Of a stretch of 64,000 nucleotides of DNA, positions 26,503 to 35,652 are shown in pieces (position 1 is the stretch's first letter; each line of letters starts with the position of its first letter). The notes beneath the pieces are model-generated. The model searched no databases. It was not told the DNA's origin and was given only the letters and a program-made list of their open reading frames with translations. A program made the position numbers and the translations under genes. Origin of the DNA: Streptococcus sanguinis SK1 = NCTC 7863 (GTDB lineage Bacteria > Bacillota > Bacilli > Lactobacillales > Streptococcaceae); contig NZ_GL878507.1 in NCBI RefSeq assembly GCF_000194945.1, forward strand, positions 435,931 through 499,930, written 5' to 3'.

Positions 26503-27142
26503 GATGAAGCAGTACTTGGATAAGTTGGATGCTCTGTCGCCAGACCAAACCATGTTGAAATCTAGTAAAGTCTTGCTTTTTCTCAGTGGCAGCAGTCATT
26601 TGGAGAGTACTAGTCTGACTGCAGGACAACTTAAGTTTCTTGAACAGATTTGTCCATCGGATTTCTCAGTAGTGCCTAGTAATTTTCCGTTTAACCAGAG
26701 ATTTGAACATGAGCGACAAACCCAAGTTTCTTTGTTGACAGCTTCCATTTCCAATATCCGTTACTATTGGCATACTCTCTACAATTCTCGCTTTCAGGAG
26801 GCTTTGCAGCGACATTTGTCTCCTTTACTAGATGCTGAGGAGGCTGTCATTATCTGCAAGAGCTCAGGGCTCAATATGCTGACCCAGTGGCTGGAGGATT
26901 TGGGTGAGGAAAAGCTGCCCTTCAGACTGAGAGTGATTGCGCTAGGGTCTGTTTCACGGAGACTCCTAAATCGCAAGGATATTGACTTGCTGGTCATTAA
27001 GGGAAAGAAGGATATTTACAGTAGATTTCTAGATGGCCATCCAGCTGATGTGGTGGTGGATAGCAACCATTTTGATTATGAATACAGGGAAGATGTGAAA
27101 GGATTAGTTCATGACTGGATTAGAAAAAGTGATAAAGATTGA
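26495..27142 (+). CDS. Nucleotidyltransferase-like hypothetical protein
   Basis: This 215-residue protein overlaps the preceding glycosyltransferase by eight bases and the following one by 32. Its C-terminal half contains VIALGSVSRRLLNRKDIDLLVIKG, resembling the GS...DID metal-binding core of nucleotidyltransferase-fold proteins. No signal or membrane span is visible. An upstream ATG at 26480 is possible. It may activate or modify a sugar or lipid in the same pathway, but the family is not firmly recognised. Confidence 0.65.
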   Translation: MSKMKQYLDKLDALSPDQTMLKSSKVLLFLSGSSHLESTSLTAGQLKFLEQICPSDFSVVPSNFPFNQRFEHERQTQVSLLTASISNIRYYWHTLYNSRFQEALQRHLSPLLDAEEAVIICKSSGLNMLTQWLEDLGEEKLPFRLRVIALGSVSRRLLNRKDIDLLVIKGKKDIYSRFLDGHPADVVVDSNHFDYEYREDVKGLVHDWIRKSDKD

Positions 27143-28394
27143 TGTGATTAGTGTGCCATTTAGTGGGCATTTGCTGCCTACTTTGACCTTAGTCAAGCCT
27201 CTGCTGACGGATCCGCGTTTTCGGATTCGGGTCATCACTGGCTGCCAAAAGAAAGAGTTAGTAGAGGAAATCGATTTTGACTGTCTAGCCCTCTTTCCAG
27301 AAAGACCGACAGTGATGGAAGACATCGCCAATACTCCGCAGCAAAGCAATCTTCTGATTGCCTATCAGCAGTTTCGGGCCAATTCCAGACTCATTCCCGA
27401 AGTTATAGATGAATTAAATCGAATTTGGCAAGAGGGCGGTGAACCGGATTTGGTCATAGCGGATTTTGTTGCTTCGCCAGCAGGCCTGATTTCTGATCGC
27501 TTTGGCATCCCCTGGATAACCACGATTCCGAGTCCGGTTGCTATTGAGTGCCGGACGACAACTCCGACCTATTTAGGGGGCTGGAAACCTCATCAGGGTG
27601 TCTTGTACAAATTCAGAGATGCTTTAGGCAGGCAAGTTATTCGCTGTGGAAAGAAAATGGCCTTTGCTTTAGTTCGGAAGAGTTTGGGAGACTATCAAGA
27701 TTTTAAACTCTATCGGGAAGACGGCACAGAAGCCATTTATTCGCCGTACTCTATCTTGGCTTTGGGCATGAAAGAGCTGGAGTTTCGAGATGATTTTCCT
27801 AAGCAGCTTCGCTGGGTTGGCTACAAATGCCTGTCCTTTGATCGCCTGCCTGCAGATCATGAGTCTTATTTTGAGACTGATAAGAAGCGGGTTTTAGTGA
27901 CTTGCGGAACGCATTTAAAATGGGAGAAGGAGCGCATGGTGGAGCGAGCGAAAAAGCTAAGCAAACTCTACCCAGACTATCTTTTTTACGTCACCTTGGG
28001 AGAAGCTAGTGGCTTGGGTAATGCTCCGAAGAGACTGGCGGAAAACCTGTTGCTCTTTGACTATCTGCCTTATACAGATATTCTGGATAAGATAGATTTT
28101 GCCATTCATCACGCAGGGACGGGTATCATGATGGCCTGTATTGAGCACGAGATTCCCAGTCTCATTTTGCCACAGGATTATGACCAGTTTGACAATGCCG
28201 TTCGTGCTGAGTTGGCTCAGGTGGGGCTGGTTGCTCGCAGAAAGACTGATGCAGAAGTGCTGGGCCTTTTTAAGGAATTGACGGATCGCACGGACTGGTC
28301 TCAGTTGAAAACTCTTGCCCAGCAAAGCAAAGAATATCAGCCTACAGAGATTCTCTATCAAGAGCTGGAGCGCCTGCTCAAAATTGATTTATAA
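27111..28394 (+). CDS. UGT/MGT-type glycosyltransferase (GT1-like)
   Basis: This 427-residue protein has the two-domain GT-B layout of family 1 glycosyltransferases. The N-terminal domain begins DVISVPFSGHLLPTL, the acceptor side; the C-terminal nucleotide-sugar side has VLVTCGTH near residue 262 and FAIHHAGTGIMMACIE followed by PQDYDQFDNA, the usual donor-binding block. GAAAGGA lies seven bases before the ATG inside the previous gene. Enzymes of this kind glycosylate lipids and hydrophobic small molecules. It is the last gene of the operon. Confidence 0.82.
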   Translation: MTGLEKVIKIDVISVPFSGHLLPTLTLVKPLLTDPRFRIRVITGCQKKELVEEIDFDCLALFPERPTVMEDIANTPQQSNLLIAYQQFRANSRLIPEVIDELNRIWQEGGEPDLVIADFVASPAGLISDRFGIPWITTIPSPVAIECRTTTPTYLGGWKPHQGVLYKFRDALGRQVIRCGKKMAFALVRKSLGDYQDFKLYREDGTEAIYSPYSILALGMKELEFRDDFPKQLRWVGYKCLSFDRLPADHESYFETDKKRVLVTCGTHLKWEKERMVERAKKLSKLYPDYLFYVTLGEASGLGNAPKRLAENLLLFDYLPYTDILDKIDFAIHHAGTGIMMACIEHEIPSLILPQDYDQFDNAVRAELAQVGLVARRKTDAEVLGLFKELTDRTDWSQLKTLAQQSKEYQPTEILYQELERLLKIDL

Positions 28395-28458
28395 CTGGAA
28401 AACTCAACAAACCATTAAAGCTTACTTACAACATTAAAATATCTGAATTATTAAATTT

Positions 28459-28487
28459 CCCTATTCTTTTCAAGGAATAGGTTTTTG
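28459..28487 (+). terminator. Terminator after the glycosyltransferase operon
   Basis: CCTATTC (28460-28466) pairs with GAATAGG (28475-28481), followed by TTTTT. Confidence 0.75.
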
Positions 28488-28585
28488 GTCTATTCAAGTC
28501 TTTTTTAAGATGTTAAAATGAAAGTGATTACAAGAAAGTCGTTGGAAAGCCAACTTGGCTTTCTCGAAGTGACTGAAGAGGAAAG

Positions 28586-29683
28586 ATGATGAAGAAAGCA
28601 ATTCTAATGATGACTTTTGGCTCGCCAGAGGAGATTAGCTTTGAGGGAGTGGCTGAATTTTTCACCAATATTCGCCGCGGTGTCAGGCCGCAAGACCATG
28701 AGATTCAGACCCTCTATGATAACTATGTCCTCATCGGCGGAACGCCTCTGCAGCGTATCAGTCTAGAAGAGGTGGAAAAGGTCCGTCAGCGTTTATCTGG
28801 TGAGTATGCGGTTTATTTTGCCAATAAATTTTCACGTCCTTTTATTCCAGATGTGATTGAGCAGATGGAAGAGGATGGTATTGAGGATTGTATCTGTTTG
28901 ATTCTAGAGCCGCATTTTTCTTACTATTCTGTCATGGGCTATGAGAAGTTTATCCAGAGTGATTCCATCCGCTTTAATATCATTAAGGAATGGTATCAGG
29001 AAGAAGCTATTCTTGATTATTGGGCAGAGGAGCTGAGAAAGATTCTTACAGAAGAGGTTAGAGAAGAGACCTTCAAGATTTTCTTCTCAGCCCACAGTGT
29101 GCCTATTCTGGCCTTGGATTTTGGAGATCCTTACATTGATCAGATCTATGACAATGCCCGTTTGATTGCTGAAAGGTTAGGTCTGACAGAAGAGGATTAT
29201 CTCAATGTTTGGCAAAGTGAGAGTGACATCGGACTCCCTTGGATCAAACCTGACGTGCTGGACTACATGCGCCAGCAAGAAACACATCCGCAGCATTATA
29301 TTTTTGTGCCGATTAGCTTTATCAGTGAGCATATAGAGGTCCTTTTTGACAATGACGTGGAGTGCAAGGAACTTTGCGAAGATTTGGGTGTTGCCTATCA
29401 TAGACCGCCTATGCCCAATGCAGACGACCGTCTAATTGAGGCCCTGATTCAAACTATCCGCCGCCATGAGAATGAACCCTTCAAAGAATGTTTTCCAGAA
29501 GAAGAAACCTTCGATGAATTGCAGCCGTCGGAGGAGAGCAGCCAGATTCTTGCAGAGGATGAAGAGCTGAAAATGCCAGATTTCGTCAAAAAACTGATTG
29601 AGAAAAAAGGGCGCGAGAATGTTAAGATGCCGTATTTTGTCAAGAAAATGCTGGAGAAAGCAGGAAAGCTGCCCAAGAGTTGA
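28586..29683 (+). CDS. Coproporphyrin-type ferrochelatase with C-terminal extension
   Basis: This 365-residue protein matches Gram-positive ferrochelatase (CpfC/HemH), which inserts Fe2+ into a porphyrin. FSAHSVP carries the expected metal-ligand His and [18 protein letters not shown] carries the Glu side; [13 protein letters not shown] is also typical. About 55 residues follow the enzyme domain, including an imperfect repeat: [12 protein letters not shown] and [12 protein letters not shown]. Streptococci generally lack the rest of heme synthesis, so the substrate may be an imported porphyrin. AGAGGAAAG precedes ATGATG. The gene is usually annotated hemH or cpfC. Confidence 0.85.
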   Translation: MMKKAILMMTFGSPEEISFEGVAEFFTNIRRGVRPQDHEIQTLYDNYVLIGGTPLQRISLEEVEKVRQRLSGEYAVYFANKFSRPFIPDVIEQMEEDGIEDCICLILEPHFSYYSVMGYEKFIQSDSIRFNIIKEWYQEEAILDYWAEELRKILTEEVREETFKIFFSAHSVPILALDFGDPYIDQIYDNARLIAERLGLTEEDYLNVWQSESDIGLPWIKPDVLDYMRQQETHPQHYIFVPISFISEHIEVLFDNDVECKELCEDLGVAYHRPPMPNADDRLIEALIQTIRRHENEPFKECFPEEETFDELQPSEESSQILAEDEELKMPDFVKKLIEKKGRENVKMPYFVKKMLEKAGKLPKS

Positions 29684-29733
29684 TTGTTCATATTCGTTGA
29701 TGACTTTATAAGATTATTCTAGAAGGAGAAAAT

Positions 29734-30099
29734 GTGAGACTTTGGCACCAAGATTTGATTGAAAAACTTCCGCGCCAGCAGCTTTTAGGTCAGCACCGAG
29801 AGTGTGCAGCCTTACGAGGACGAGGGTGGGGCAAGCCGCATGCGACGGTCAACTATGTTTTTGAGCACAGTCCTTATTGCCTCTATGCTTATCATCTCTT
29901 GATTATGGAGGAGATGCAAAAGCGGGGCTATCAGCCAGACAGCCTTTGGCTGGATAAGGACTACCGTGGCAAGACGTGCCTACCTTACCAGCAGTTGCCG
30001 GCTGAGGAGATCGAACATCCCATTTATCCTGAGCATGACGCTGCCTATCTGAAAGAATGCTTGGAAAATCTCAAGGAGAAAGGAATAGAAATCTTCTGA
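29734..30099 (+). CDS. Pyrimidine-dimer-glycosylase-like protein (TIGR02328 type)
   Basis: This 121-residue protein begins with GTG after AGAAGGAGAA and reads (M)RLWHQDLI, the start typical of a small family related to T4 endonuclease V (Pyr_excise). It continues LLGQHRECAALRG and ends IEIF. The family members of this size are uncharacterised, so DNA-repair activity is not assured. It follows the ferrochelatase gene by 50 bases and may be cotranscribed. Confidence 0.75.
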   Translation: MRLWHQDLIEKLPRQQLLGQHRECAALRGRGWGKPHATVNYVFEHSPYCLYAYHLLIMEEMQKRGYQPDSLWLDKDYRGKTCLPYQQLPAEEIEHPIYPEHDAAYLKECLENLKEKGIEIF

Positions 30100-30142
30100 T
30101 TTCCAAGTACCAAGACGGCATAGTATTAAGGTTATAGAACAA

Positions 30143-30173
30143 AAAAAGGAAGAGACGTTGCTCTTCTTTTTTG
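30143..30173. terminator. Convergent terminator
   Basis: AAAAAGGAAGAG (30143-30154) pairs with CTCTTCTTTTTT (30161-30172) with one mismatch. It can serve the + gene ending at 30099 and the - gene ending at 30178. Confidence 0.75.
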
Positions 30174-30177
30174 ACTT

Positions 30178-30993
30178 TTACGGATTCAAAATAAACTTCT
30201 CAATAGCTGTAGCGACACCATTTTCCTCGCAGCTGTCTGTGACGGCATCGGCTAGGCTTTTGACATAGTCTGAAGCATTGCACATAGCTACACCGAGACC
30301 TGCATATTCCAGCATCTCGATGTCATTGTTGGCATCACCGATTGCCATGATTTCCTGAGGCTTAACGTCTAATTGTTTAGCCAATCGCTCTAGGGCGAAG
30401 GCTTTGGTCACACCAGACGGCATAGCCTCGTAAATGACCGGCTGAGAGCGAACACCACTGAAACGCTGGCAGATTTCTTGGCCAAAGTCGGCTTCAAAAG
30501 CATCTACTTGCTCTTGGCTGCCTAAAAACATAGCTTGAAACATTCTGTGTTGACCGCTGCAAGCCTCTTCCAGGCTAATCTCGGTTGGACTAGTAAAGAC
30601 CAAGCTAGCATCATTCACGACATAGGAACTGGCTTTTTCTCCGACAACGAAATAATGCTCTTCATCAAATAGAGTCAACTGGACAGGACTATTTTCAGAC
30701 AGGCTGTAGAGATAGCGAATATCCTGACCGCTAAGCTCTTGCCAGTCCACCAGACTCCAGTCGCTGGTCTGGTGTGTAGCGCAGCCATTGTCCACGATGA
30801 CATATTCGTTTTCTTGTGCAAGGCCCAGCTTGTCATAATAGGGCTTGACGCCAACCAAGGGACGACCTGTGCAAAGAACCAATTTGACCCCCTTCTCAAT
30901 CGCTCGGTGCAGTGCCTCAATGTGAGCTTGGGGAATTTCTTTTTTGCTGTTGAGCAAGGTGCCATCCATATCAAGTGCAAGAATTTTAATCAT
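30178..30993 (-). CDS. Cof-type HAD family phosphatase
   Basis: This 271-residue cytoplasmic hydrolase has HAD motif I DMDGTLL at residues 7-13, motif II VLCTGRP, the motif III Lys region and motif IV AIGDANNDIEML. The cap domain lies between residues 85 and 190, as in the Cof/type IIB subfamily that acts on sugar phosphates and flavin phosphates. The substrate cannot be told from sequence. It stands alone on the minus strand, divergent from lepA. Confidence 0.9.
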   Translation of the reverse strand: MIKILALDMDGTLLNSKKEIPQAHIEALHRAIEKGVKLVLCTGRPLVGVKPYYDKLGLAQENEYVIVDNGCATHQTSDWSLVDWQELSGQDIRYLYSLSENSPVQLTLFDEEHYFVVGEKASSYVVNDASLVFTSPTEISLEEACSGQHRMFQAMFLGSQEQVDAFEADFGQEICQRFSGVRSQPVIYEAMPSGVTKAFALERLAKQLDVKPQEIMAIGDANNDIEMLEYAGLGVAMCNASDYVKSLADAVTDSCEENGVATAIEKFILNP

Positions 30994-31115
30994 AAAGTGT
31001 CTCCAAAATTATTCTGTGATAAGTATAGCATAATTTACAGAGAAAGTCCGAGTCTATAGGAAAAATCACTGGTCTTGTGTTATAATAAATAGAACACCCT
31101 AAAAGGATGAGAAAA

Positions 31116-32939
31116 ATGAATTTAGAAGATTTGAAAAAACGTCAGGAGAAGATTCGCAATTTCTCCATCATTGCCCACATTGACCACGGGAAATCAACCT
31201 TGGCTGACCGGATTTTGGAGGCGACTGAGACGGTTTCCAGCCGGGAAATGCAGGCCCAACTCTTGGACAGTATGGACTTGGAGCGGGAGCGCGGTATCAC
31301 CATTAAGCTCAATGCTATCGAGCTCAATTATACTGCCAAGGACGGCGAAACCTATATCTTCCACTTGATTGACACGCCGGGACACGTGGACTTTACCTAT
31401 GAGGTATCGCGGTCGCTAGCGGCCTGTGAAGGGGCTATTTTAGTCGTGGATGCGGCTCAGGGAATTGAAGCTCAGACCTTGGCGAATGTCTATCTAGCGC
31501 TGGATAATGACTTGGAAATCCTGCCAGTCATCAATAAAATTGACCTGCCAGCTGCGGACCCAGAGCGGGTGCGGGCTGAAATTGAAGATGTGATTGGTTT
31601 GGACGCTAGCGAAGCTGTTTTAGCTTCTGCCAAGGCTGGTATCGGAATTGAGGAAATTTTAGAGCAGATTGTGGAGAAAGTTCCAGCACCGACTGGAAAT
31701 GTTGAAGCACCACTAAAAGCCTTGATTTTTGACTCAGTCTACGATGCCTATCGTGGGGTAATCCTGCAAGTACGGGTTATGGACGGTGTGGTCAAGCCGG
31801 GGGATACCATTCAGCTCATGAGCAATGGCAAGACCTTTGACGTGACTGAGGTCGGTATCTTTACGCCCAAGGCTATTGGCCGCGATTTCCTAGCAACAGG
31901 GGATGTTGGCTATATCGCAGCCTCTATCAAGACGGTACAGGATACCCGGGTCGGAGATACAGTGACCTTGGCGGACAATCCAGCCGCAGAACCTCTGCAC
32001 GGCTACAAGCAGATGAACCCGATGGTTTTTGCTGGTCTCTATCCCATCGAGTCCAATAAATACAATGACCTGCGTGAGGCGCTTGAAAAGCTCCAGTTAA
32101 ACGATGCCAGTCTGCAGTTTGAGCCAGAAACATCGCAGGCGCTAGGATTTGGTTTCCGTTGTGGTTTCCTGGGCTTGCTGCACATGGACGTCATTCAGGA
32201 GCGTTTGGAGCGTGAGTTTAATATTGATCTGATCATGACGGCGCCGTCCGTTATCTATAAGGTCAATATGACGGATGGTGCTTCCCTTGGTGTGTCCAAT
32301 CCGAGCGAGTTTCCAGACCCAACCAAGATTGATTCCATTGAAGAGCCTTATGTCAAGGCGCAGATTATGGTGCCCCAGGAATTTGTCGGAGCGGTGATGG
32401 AGTTGGCTCAGCGCAAGCGCGGTGACTTTGTGACCATGGACTATATCGATGATAATCGGGTCAATGTCATCTATCAAATCCCGCTTGCTGAAATTGTCTT
32501 TGACTTCTTTGACAAACTCAAGTCCTCTACTCGTGGATATGCGAGCTTTGACTACGAAATCTCCGAGTATCGCTCGTCCAAGCTAGTGAAGATGGATATT
32601 CTCCTCAATGGCGATAAGGTTGATGCTCTCAGCTTCATCGTTCACAAGGAATTTGCCTATGAGCGTGGTAAGCTGATTGTAGACAAGCTCAAGAAAATCA
32701 TCCCTCGTCAACAGTTTGAAGTGCCCATTCAGGCCGCTATCGGACAGAAAATCGTGGCTCGTACAGACATCAAGGCCTTGCGTAAAAATGTTTTGGCCAA
32801 GTGTTATGGTGGTGACGTTTCTCGTAAGCGCAAACTCTTAGAAAAACAAAAAGCCGGTAAAAAACGGATGAAAGCTATCGGTTCTGTCGAAGTCCCACAA
32901 GAAGCCTTCCTCAGTGTCCTGAGTATGGATGAGGAATAA
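31116..32939 (+). CDS. lepA: Elongation factor 4 (LepA)
   Basis: This 607-residue translational GTPase acts on stalled or initiating ribosomes. GTP-binding motifs are AHIDHGKST (G1), DTPGH (G3) and NKIDLP (G4), followed by the LepA-specific C-terminal domain ending near [16 protein letters not shown]. The ATG at 31116 is chosen because AAAAGGA ends nine bases before it; the in-frame ATG at 31107 overlaps that ribosome binding site. TATAAT at 31081-31086 is the likely -10. Confidence 0.97.
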   Translation: MNLEDLKKRQEKIRNFSIIAHIDHGKSTLADRILEATETVSSREMQAQLLDSMDLERERGITIKLNAIELNYTAKDGETYIFHLIDTPGHVDFTYEVSRSLAACEGAILVVDAAQGIEAQTLANVYLALDNDLEILPVINKIDLPAADPERVRAEIEDVIGLDASEAVLASAKAGIGIEEILEQIVEKVPAPTGNVEAPLKALIFDSVYDAYRGVILQVRVMDGVVKPGDTIQLMSNGKTFDVTEVGIFTPKAIGRDFLATGDVGYIAASIKTVQDTRVGDTVTLADNPAAEPLHGYKQMNPMVFAGLYPIESNKYNDLREALEKLQLNDASLQFEPETSQALGFGFRCGFLGLLHMDVIQERLEREFNIDLIMTAPSVIYKVNMTDGASLGVSNPSEFPDPTKIDSIEEPYVKAQIMVPQEFVGAVMELAQRKRGDFVTMDYIDDNRVNVIYQIPLAEIVFDFFDKLKSSTRGYASFDYEISEYRSSKLVKMDILLNGDKVDALSFIVHKEFAYERGKLIVDKLKKIIPRQQFEVPIQAAIGQKIVARTDIKALRKNVLAKCYGGDVSRKRKLLEKQKAGKKRMKAIGSVEVPQEAFLSVLSMDEE

Positions 32940-32981
32940 AGTCTTATATCTCTAGGTAATATATCCCAAAAGGAGAAAATC

Positions 32982-33614
32982 ATGAAACGATCGTATCTGC
33001 TTGGAGCAGTTCTGGTATTAACTTCACTTACTCTTGCATCGTGTGCCAATTCTGGACAAAAGCCTGATCAATCTAGTTCTTCGACTAGTTTCAGTGCACA
33101 AGTGAAAAAGAATTCTTCAAATTCTTCTTCTAAAAGAAGCAAGAACAAAACCAATCAAGAAACAAAACGTGTTGGTTCTCCAGAGTTTGGTTATATCGAT
33201 ATCCCAAGTAAATGGATTAAATTTTTTGATGCAGAAGTTGAAGGACTTATCCAATATACCGACGGTTCTGCTTATAATATCGTTACCATGAATGCTGTTT
33301 CTAAGGCAGAAGCTGAAGTAGCAGATGGTGAGACTTTCAATGCAGAAACAATTGCTCAACATGTAGCCTATAATTGGAGTCAAAAAGATAATATTGAGAA
33401 GATGTGGGGCTCTAAAAGTACTGTCTCAGGAATAGAAGCCTTTCAAATAAACATCATTCTGAAATCGGGACAACTTGCTAATACATTAGTTTTCCAAAAA
33501 GATGACAAAGTCTATATACTATCCTTTGAAGGCGACGAAGAAACTCTTGATGATTTCATTACAAACATGAAAGATACTTGGAGCCTTGATGGCAAGGGAG
33601 CAGTCAGCGAATAA
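32982..33614 (+). CDS. Lipoprotein, paralogue 1 (upstream of pnuC)
   Basis: This 210-residue lipoprotein has a signal peptide and the lipobox LASC, a Ser/Asn/Lys-rich linker to about residue 60, then a folded domain starting FGYIDIPSKWIKF. It is a clear paralogue of the gene at 34847: both share YTDGSxYNIVTMNA, ETFNAETIAQ/EEFNAETIAQ and the end VYILSFEGDEETL/VYMMSFEGDEDTL. The domain looks like a PsbP-type fold, a weak guess. AAAAGGAGAAAATC precedes the ATG. Function is unknown. Confidence 0.85.
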   Translation: MKRSYLLGAVLVLTSLTLASCANSGQKPDQSSSSTSFSAQVKKNSSNSSSKRSKNKTNQETKRVGSPEFGYIDIPSKWIKFFDAEVEGLIQYTDGSAYNIVTMNAVSKAEAEVADGETFNAETIAQHVAYNWSQKDNIEKMWGSKSTVSGIEAFQINIILKSGQLANTLVFQKDDKVYILSFEGDEETLDDFITNMKDTWSLDGKGAVSE

Positions 33615-33623
33615 TAGTTTAAA

Positions 33624-33662
33624 AAACAAGAGGCCTATTTATTAAGTCTCTTGTTTTTTTCA
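33624..33662 (+). terminator. Terminator after lipoprotein 1
   Basis: AACAAGAG pairs with CTCTTGTT, followed by seven T. A second hairpin at 33739-33771 (GGCTTACAAA with TTTGTAGGCC, then TTTTC) lies before the pnuC promoter. Confidence 0.75.
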
Positions 33663-33738
33663 GTGTAGAAGCTAATTATGTTTCACAAAAAGATAGTGAT
33701 AAATCAGAAAAAACGTTCGACTACTATCAAATCCAAGC

Positions 33739-33771
33739 AAAAAGGCTTACAAAAATTTGTAGGCCTTTTCT
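33739..33771 (+). terminator. Second terminator-like hairpin before pnuC
   Basis: AAAGGCTTACAAA pairs with TTTGTAGGCCTTT with one G-U. No gene lies between it and the previous terminator at 33624-33662; the stretch may be the end of a lost gene. Confidence 0.6.
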
Positions 33772-33809
33772 TGAAATCCGAACGTTAGGAAATCTTTTTT
33801 AGATTTTAC

Positions 33810-33922
33810 TTGACATTTTCTGAAATAGGAATATGATAAAATGTGAACACTGTATAAGACAGACCTTATGCGTGTTCGAAAATAATAGAGCGTTGCATCC
33901 GTAAGTCAATTTGACACGGCTC
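33810..33922 (+). promoter_or_regulatory. pnuC promoter and structured leader, NAD+-II riboswitch candidate
   Basis: The promoter has TTGACA at 33810-33815 and TATGAT at 33832-33837, 16 bp apart. RNA should start near 33844 and folds at once: GAACAC (33845-33850) pairs with GTGTTC (33872-33877), and ATAAG with CTTAT inside, leaving an asymmetric internal loop. A second hairpin at 33899-33919 pairs CCGT and GTCA with TGAC and ACGG around an AA bulge. The RBS AAAAGGAG follows. Streptococcal pnuC genes are the known home of the pnuC-motif (NAD+-II) riboswitch; I did not verify its consensus here. Confidence 0.55.
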
Positions 33923-33944
33923 TTAAAAAACAAAAGGAGAAAGA

Positions 33945-34736
33945 ATGAATACTTATATCCAAAAGAAAATCGCAAACATGAAGCTGACGCTTTCTGAAAT
34001 GTCTGGTGGCTATAAACGCATGGTGACTAGTATGAAGAAGCTCGGCTTTTCTGGTACCTTGAAGCTTATTTGGGACGATTTGTTTGCTCATCGCAGTCTA
34101 GGTCAATGGGTTTATCTCTTGATTCTAGGGAGTTTTCCGCTCTGGCTGGAGCTGATATATGAACATCGCATCGTGGATTGGACAGGGATGATTTGCAGTC
34201 TGACTGGGATTATCTGTGTGATCTTCGTTTCTGAAGGACGTGCTAGCAATTACCTCTTTGGTTTGATCAATTCTGTGATTTACTTGATTTTGGCTTTGCA
34301 GAAAGGCTTCTATGGCGAGGTCCTGACGACTCTTTACTTTACCATCATGCAGCCAATTGGACTCTTGGTGTGGATTTACCAAGGCCAGTTCAAAAAAGAA
34401 AAGCAAGAGTTTGTTGCTCGTAAGCTAGATGCCAAAGGATGGACAAAATATCTATCGCTCAGTGTGCTTTGGTGGTTGGTCTTTGGCTTGATTTACCAAT
34501 CTGTGGGGGCTAATCGTCCTTATCGTGATTCAATCACAGATGCGACAAATGGTGTAGGGCAAATCCTGATGACGGCTGTTTATCGTGAACAGTGGATTTT
34601 CTGGGCAGCGACCAATATTTTTTCTATTTACCTCTGGTGGGGTGAGAGTCTTCAGATTCAAGGGAAATATTTGATTTATTTAATCAACAGTTTGGTAGGA
34701 TGGTACCAGTGGAATAAGGCTGCTAAAAAAGCATAG
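33945..34736 (+). CDS. pnuC: PnuC-family nicotinamide riboside transporter
   Basis: This 263-residue membrane protein imports nicotinamide riboside for NAD synthesis. After about 45 cytoplasmic residues it shows some seven hydrophobic spans. Family features include the GRASNYLFGLINSVIYLIL block near residue 100 and WIYQGQFKK. The C-terminus ends GWYQWNKAAKKA, matching the PnuC W..Y.W pattern that lines the substrate site. AAAAGGAGAAAG precedes the ATG. The structured leader suggests control by an NAD-related ligand. Confidence 0.9.
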   Translation: MNTYIQKKIANMKLTLSEMSGGYKRMVTSMKKLGFSGTLKLIWDDLFAHRSLGQWVYLLILGSFPLWLELIYEHRIVDWTGMICSLTGIICVIFVSEGRASNYLFGLINSVIYLILALQKGFYGEVLTTLYFTIMQPIGLLVWIYQGQFKKEKQEFVARKLDAKGWTKYLSLSVLWWLVFGLIYQSVGANRPYRDSITDATNGVGQILMTAVYREQWIFWAATNIFSIYLWWGESLQIQGKYLIYLINSLVGWYQWNKAAKKA

Positions 34737-34846
34737 TCCTATAAACGGAAAAGAAATCGGATGTGACAATGTCTCTCTTTCCTTTCGTCCTAAAAATATG
34801 GTAAACTAGTATTAGTAAAATTTATTAGATTTAGGAAGGAATGACC

Positions 34847-35485
34847 ATGAAAAAGAAGTACTTACTGCTCTCCCTGATAATCTTAGCCGGTCTGTCTCTG
34901 TCTTCCTGTAGCCTCATCAAGAGTTATAGCAGTCGGAAACCATCTGATTCTTCCAGTCGGGTTTCCCTGAGAGATGACAGTGATACAAGCAGTAGCAGCA
35001 GTAGAGACAAAAAATCGTCAAAGACTACTGGTACACAGCGGGTTGACTCTGATGATTATGGCTATATTAGTATTCCTGATAATTGGATTAAGTTTACAGA
35101 CGTAGATGGTGGCGATAGTGTCCAGTATACGGATGGAAGTGGCTATAACATTGTCACGATGAATGCCTATACAAAAGAAAAAGCCAATATTGGAGAAGGT
35201 GAAGAATTCAACGCTGAAACCATTGCCCAGCGGATCGCTTACCACTGGAAGGATAATAAGGAAGTCGATGACTTTTGGGGAGCAAAGAGTACCGTAGCCG
35301 GAAATGAAGCCTTTCAGATTAATGTTATTTTAAAATCCACTCAAAATCTAACGGTTTGGGTCTTCAAACAAGGCGATAAGGTCTATATGATGTCCTTTGA
35401 AGGCGATGAAGACACTCTGTATGAATTTATCCCCTATATAGAAGATACGTGGAGCGTCAGCAAGGACGGTGGAAAAAGCATTTAG
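34847..35485 (+). CDS. Lipoprotein, paralogue 2 (downstream of pnuC)
   Basis: This 212-residue lipoprotein has the lipobox LSSC, a linker rich in Ser, Asp and Lys up to about residue 62 and a C-terminal domain alignable along its length with the lipoprotein at 32982. AGGAAGGAATGACC precedes ATG 34847; a start at 34841 overlaps that site. The two copies sit on either side of pnuC in the same direction, suggesting duplication around or insertion of pnuC. Function is unknown. Confidence 0.85.
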   Translation: MKKKYLLLSLIILAGLSLSSCSLIKSYSSRKPSDSSSRVSLRDDSDTSSSSSRDKKSSKTTGTQRVDSDDYGYISIPDNWIKFTDVDGGDSVQYTDGSGYNIVTMNAYTKEKANIGEGEEFNAETIAQRIAYHWKDNKEVDDFWGAKSTVAGNEAFQINVILKSTQNLTVWVFKQGDKVYMMSFEGDEDTLYEFIPYIEDTWSVSKDGGKSI

Positions 35486-35525
35486 TGACGGTATTTGATG
35501 ATTGCTCTCTAAGTTCATAAAAAGC

Positions 35526-35554
35526 AAATCTGGGACTCGTTCTCAGATTTTTTT
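35526..35554 (+). terminator. Terminator after lipoprotein 2
   Basis: AAATCTGGGA (35526-35535) pairs with TCTCAGATTT (35541-35550) with one G-U, then TTTT. Confidence 0.85.
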
Positions 35555-35652
35555 GTGAGATGGAATATATCATATTCTTTGAGTTTGATAAGATTTAAGA
35601 AGGCTCATTTTATGATATAATAAAAAGAATTTGAATACAGAAAGAAAAATAT

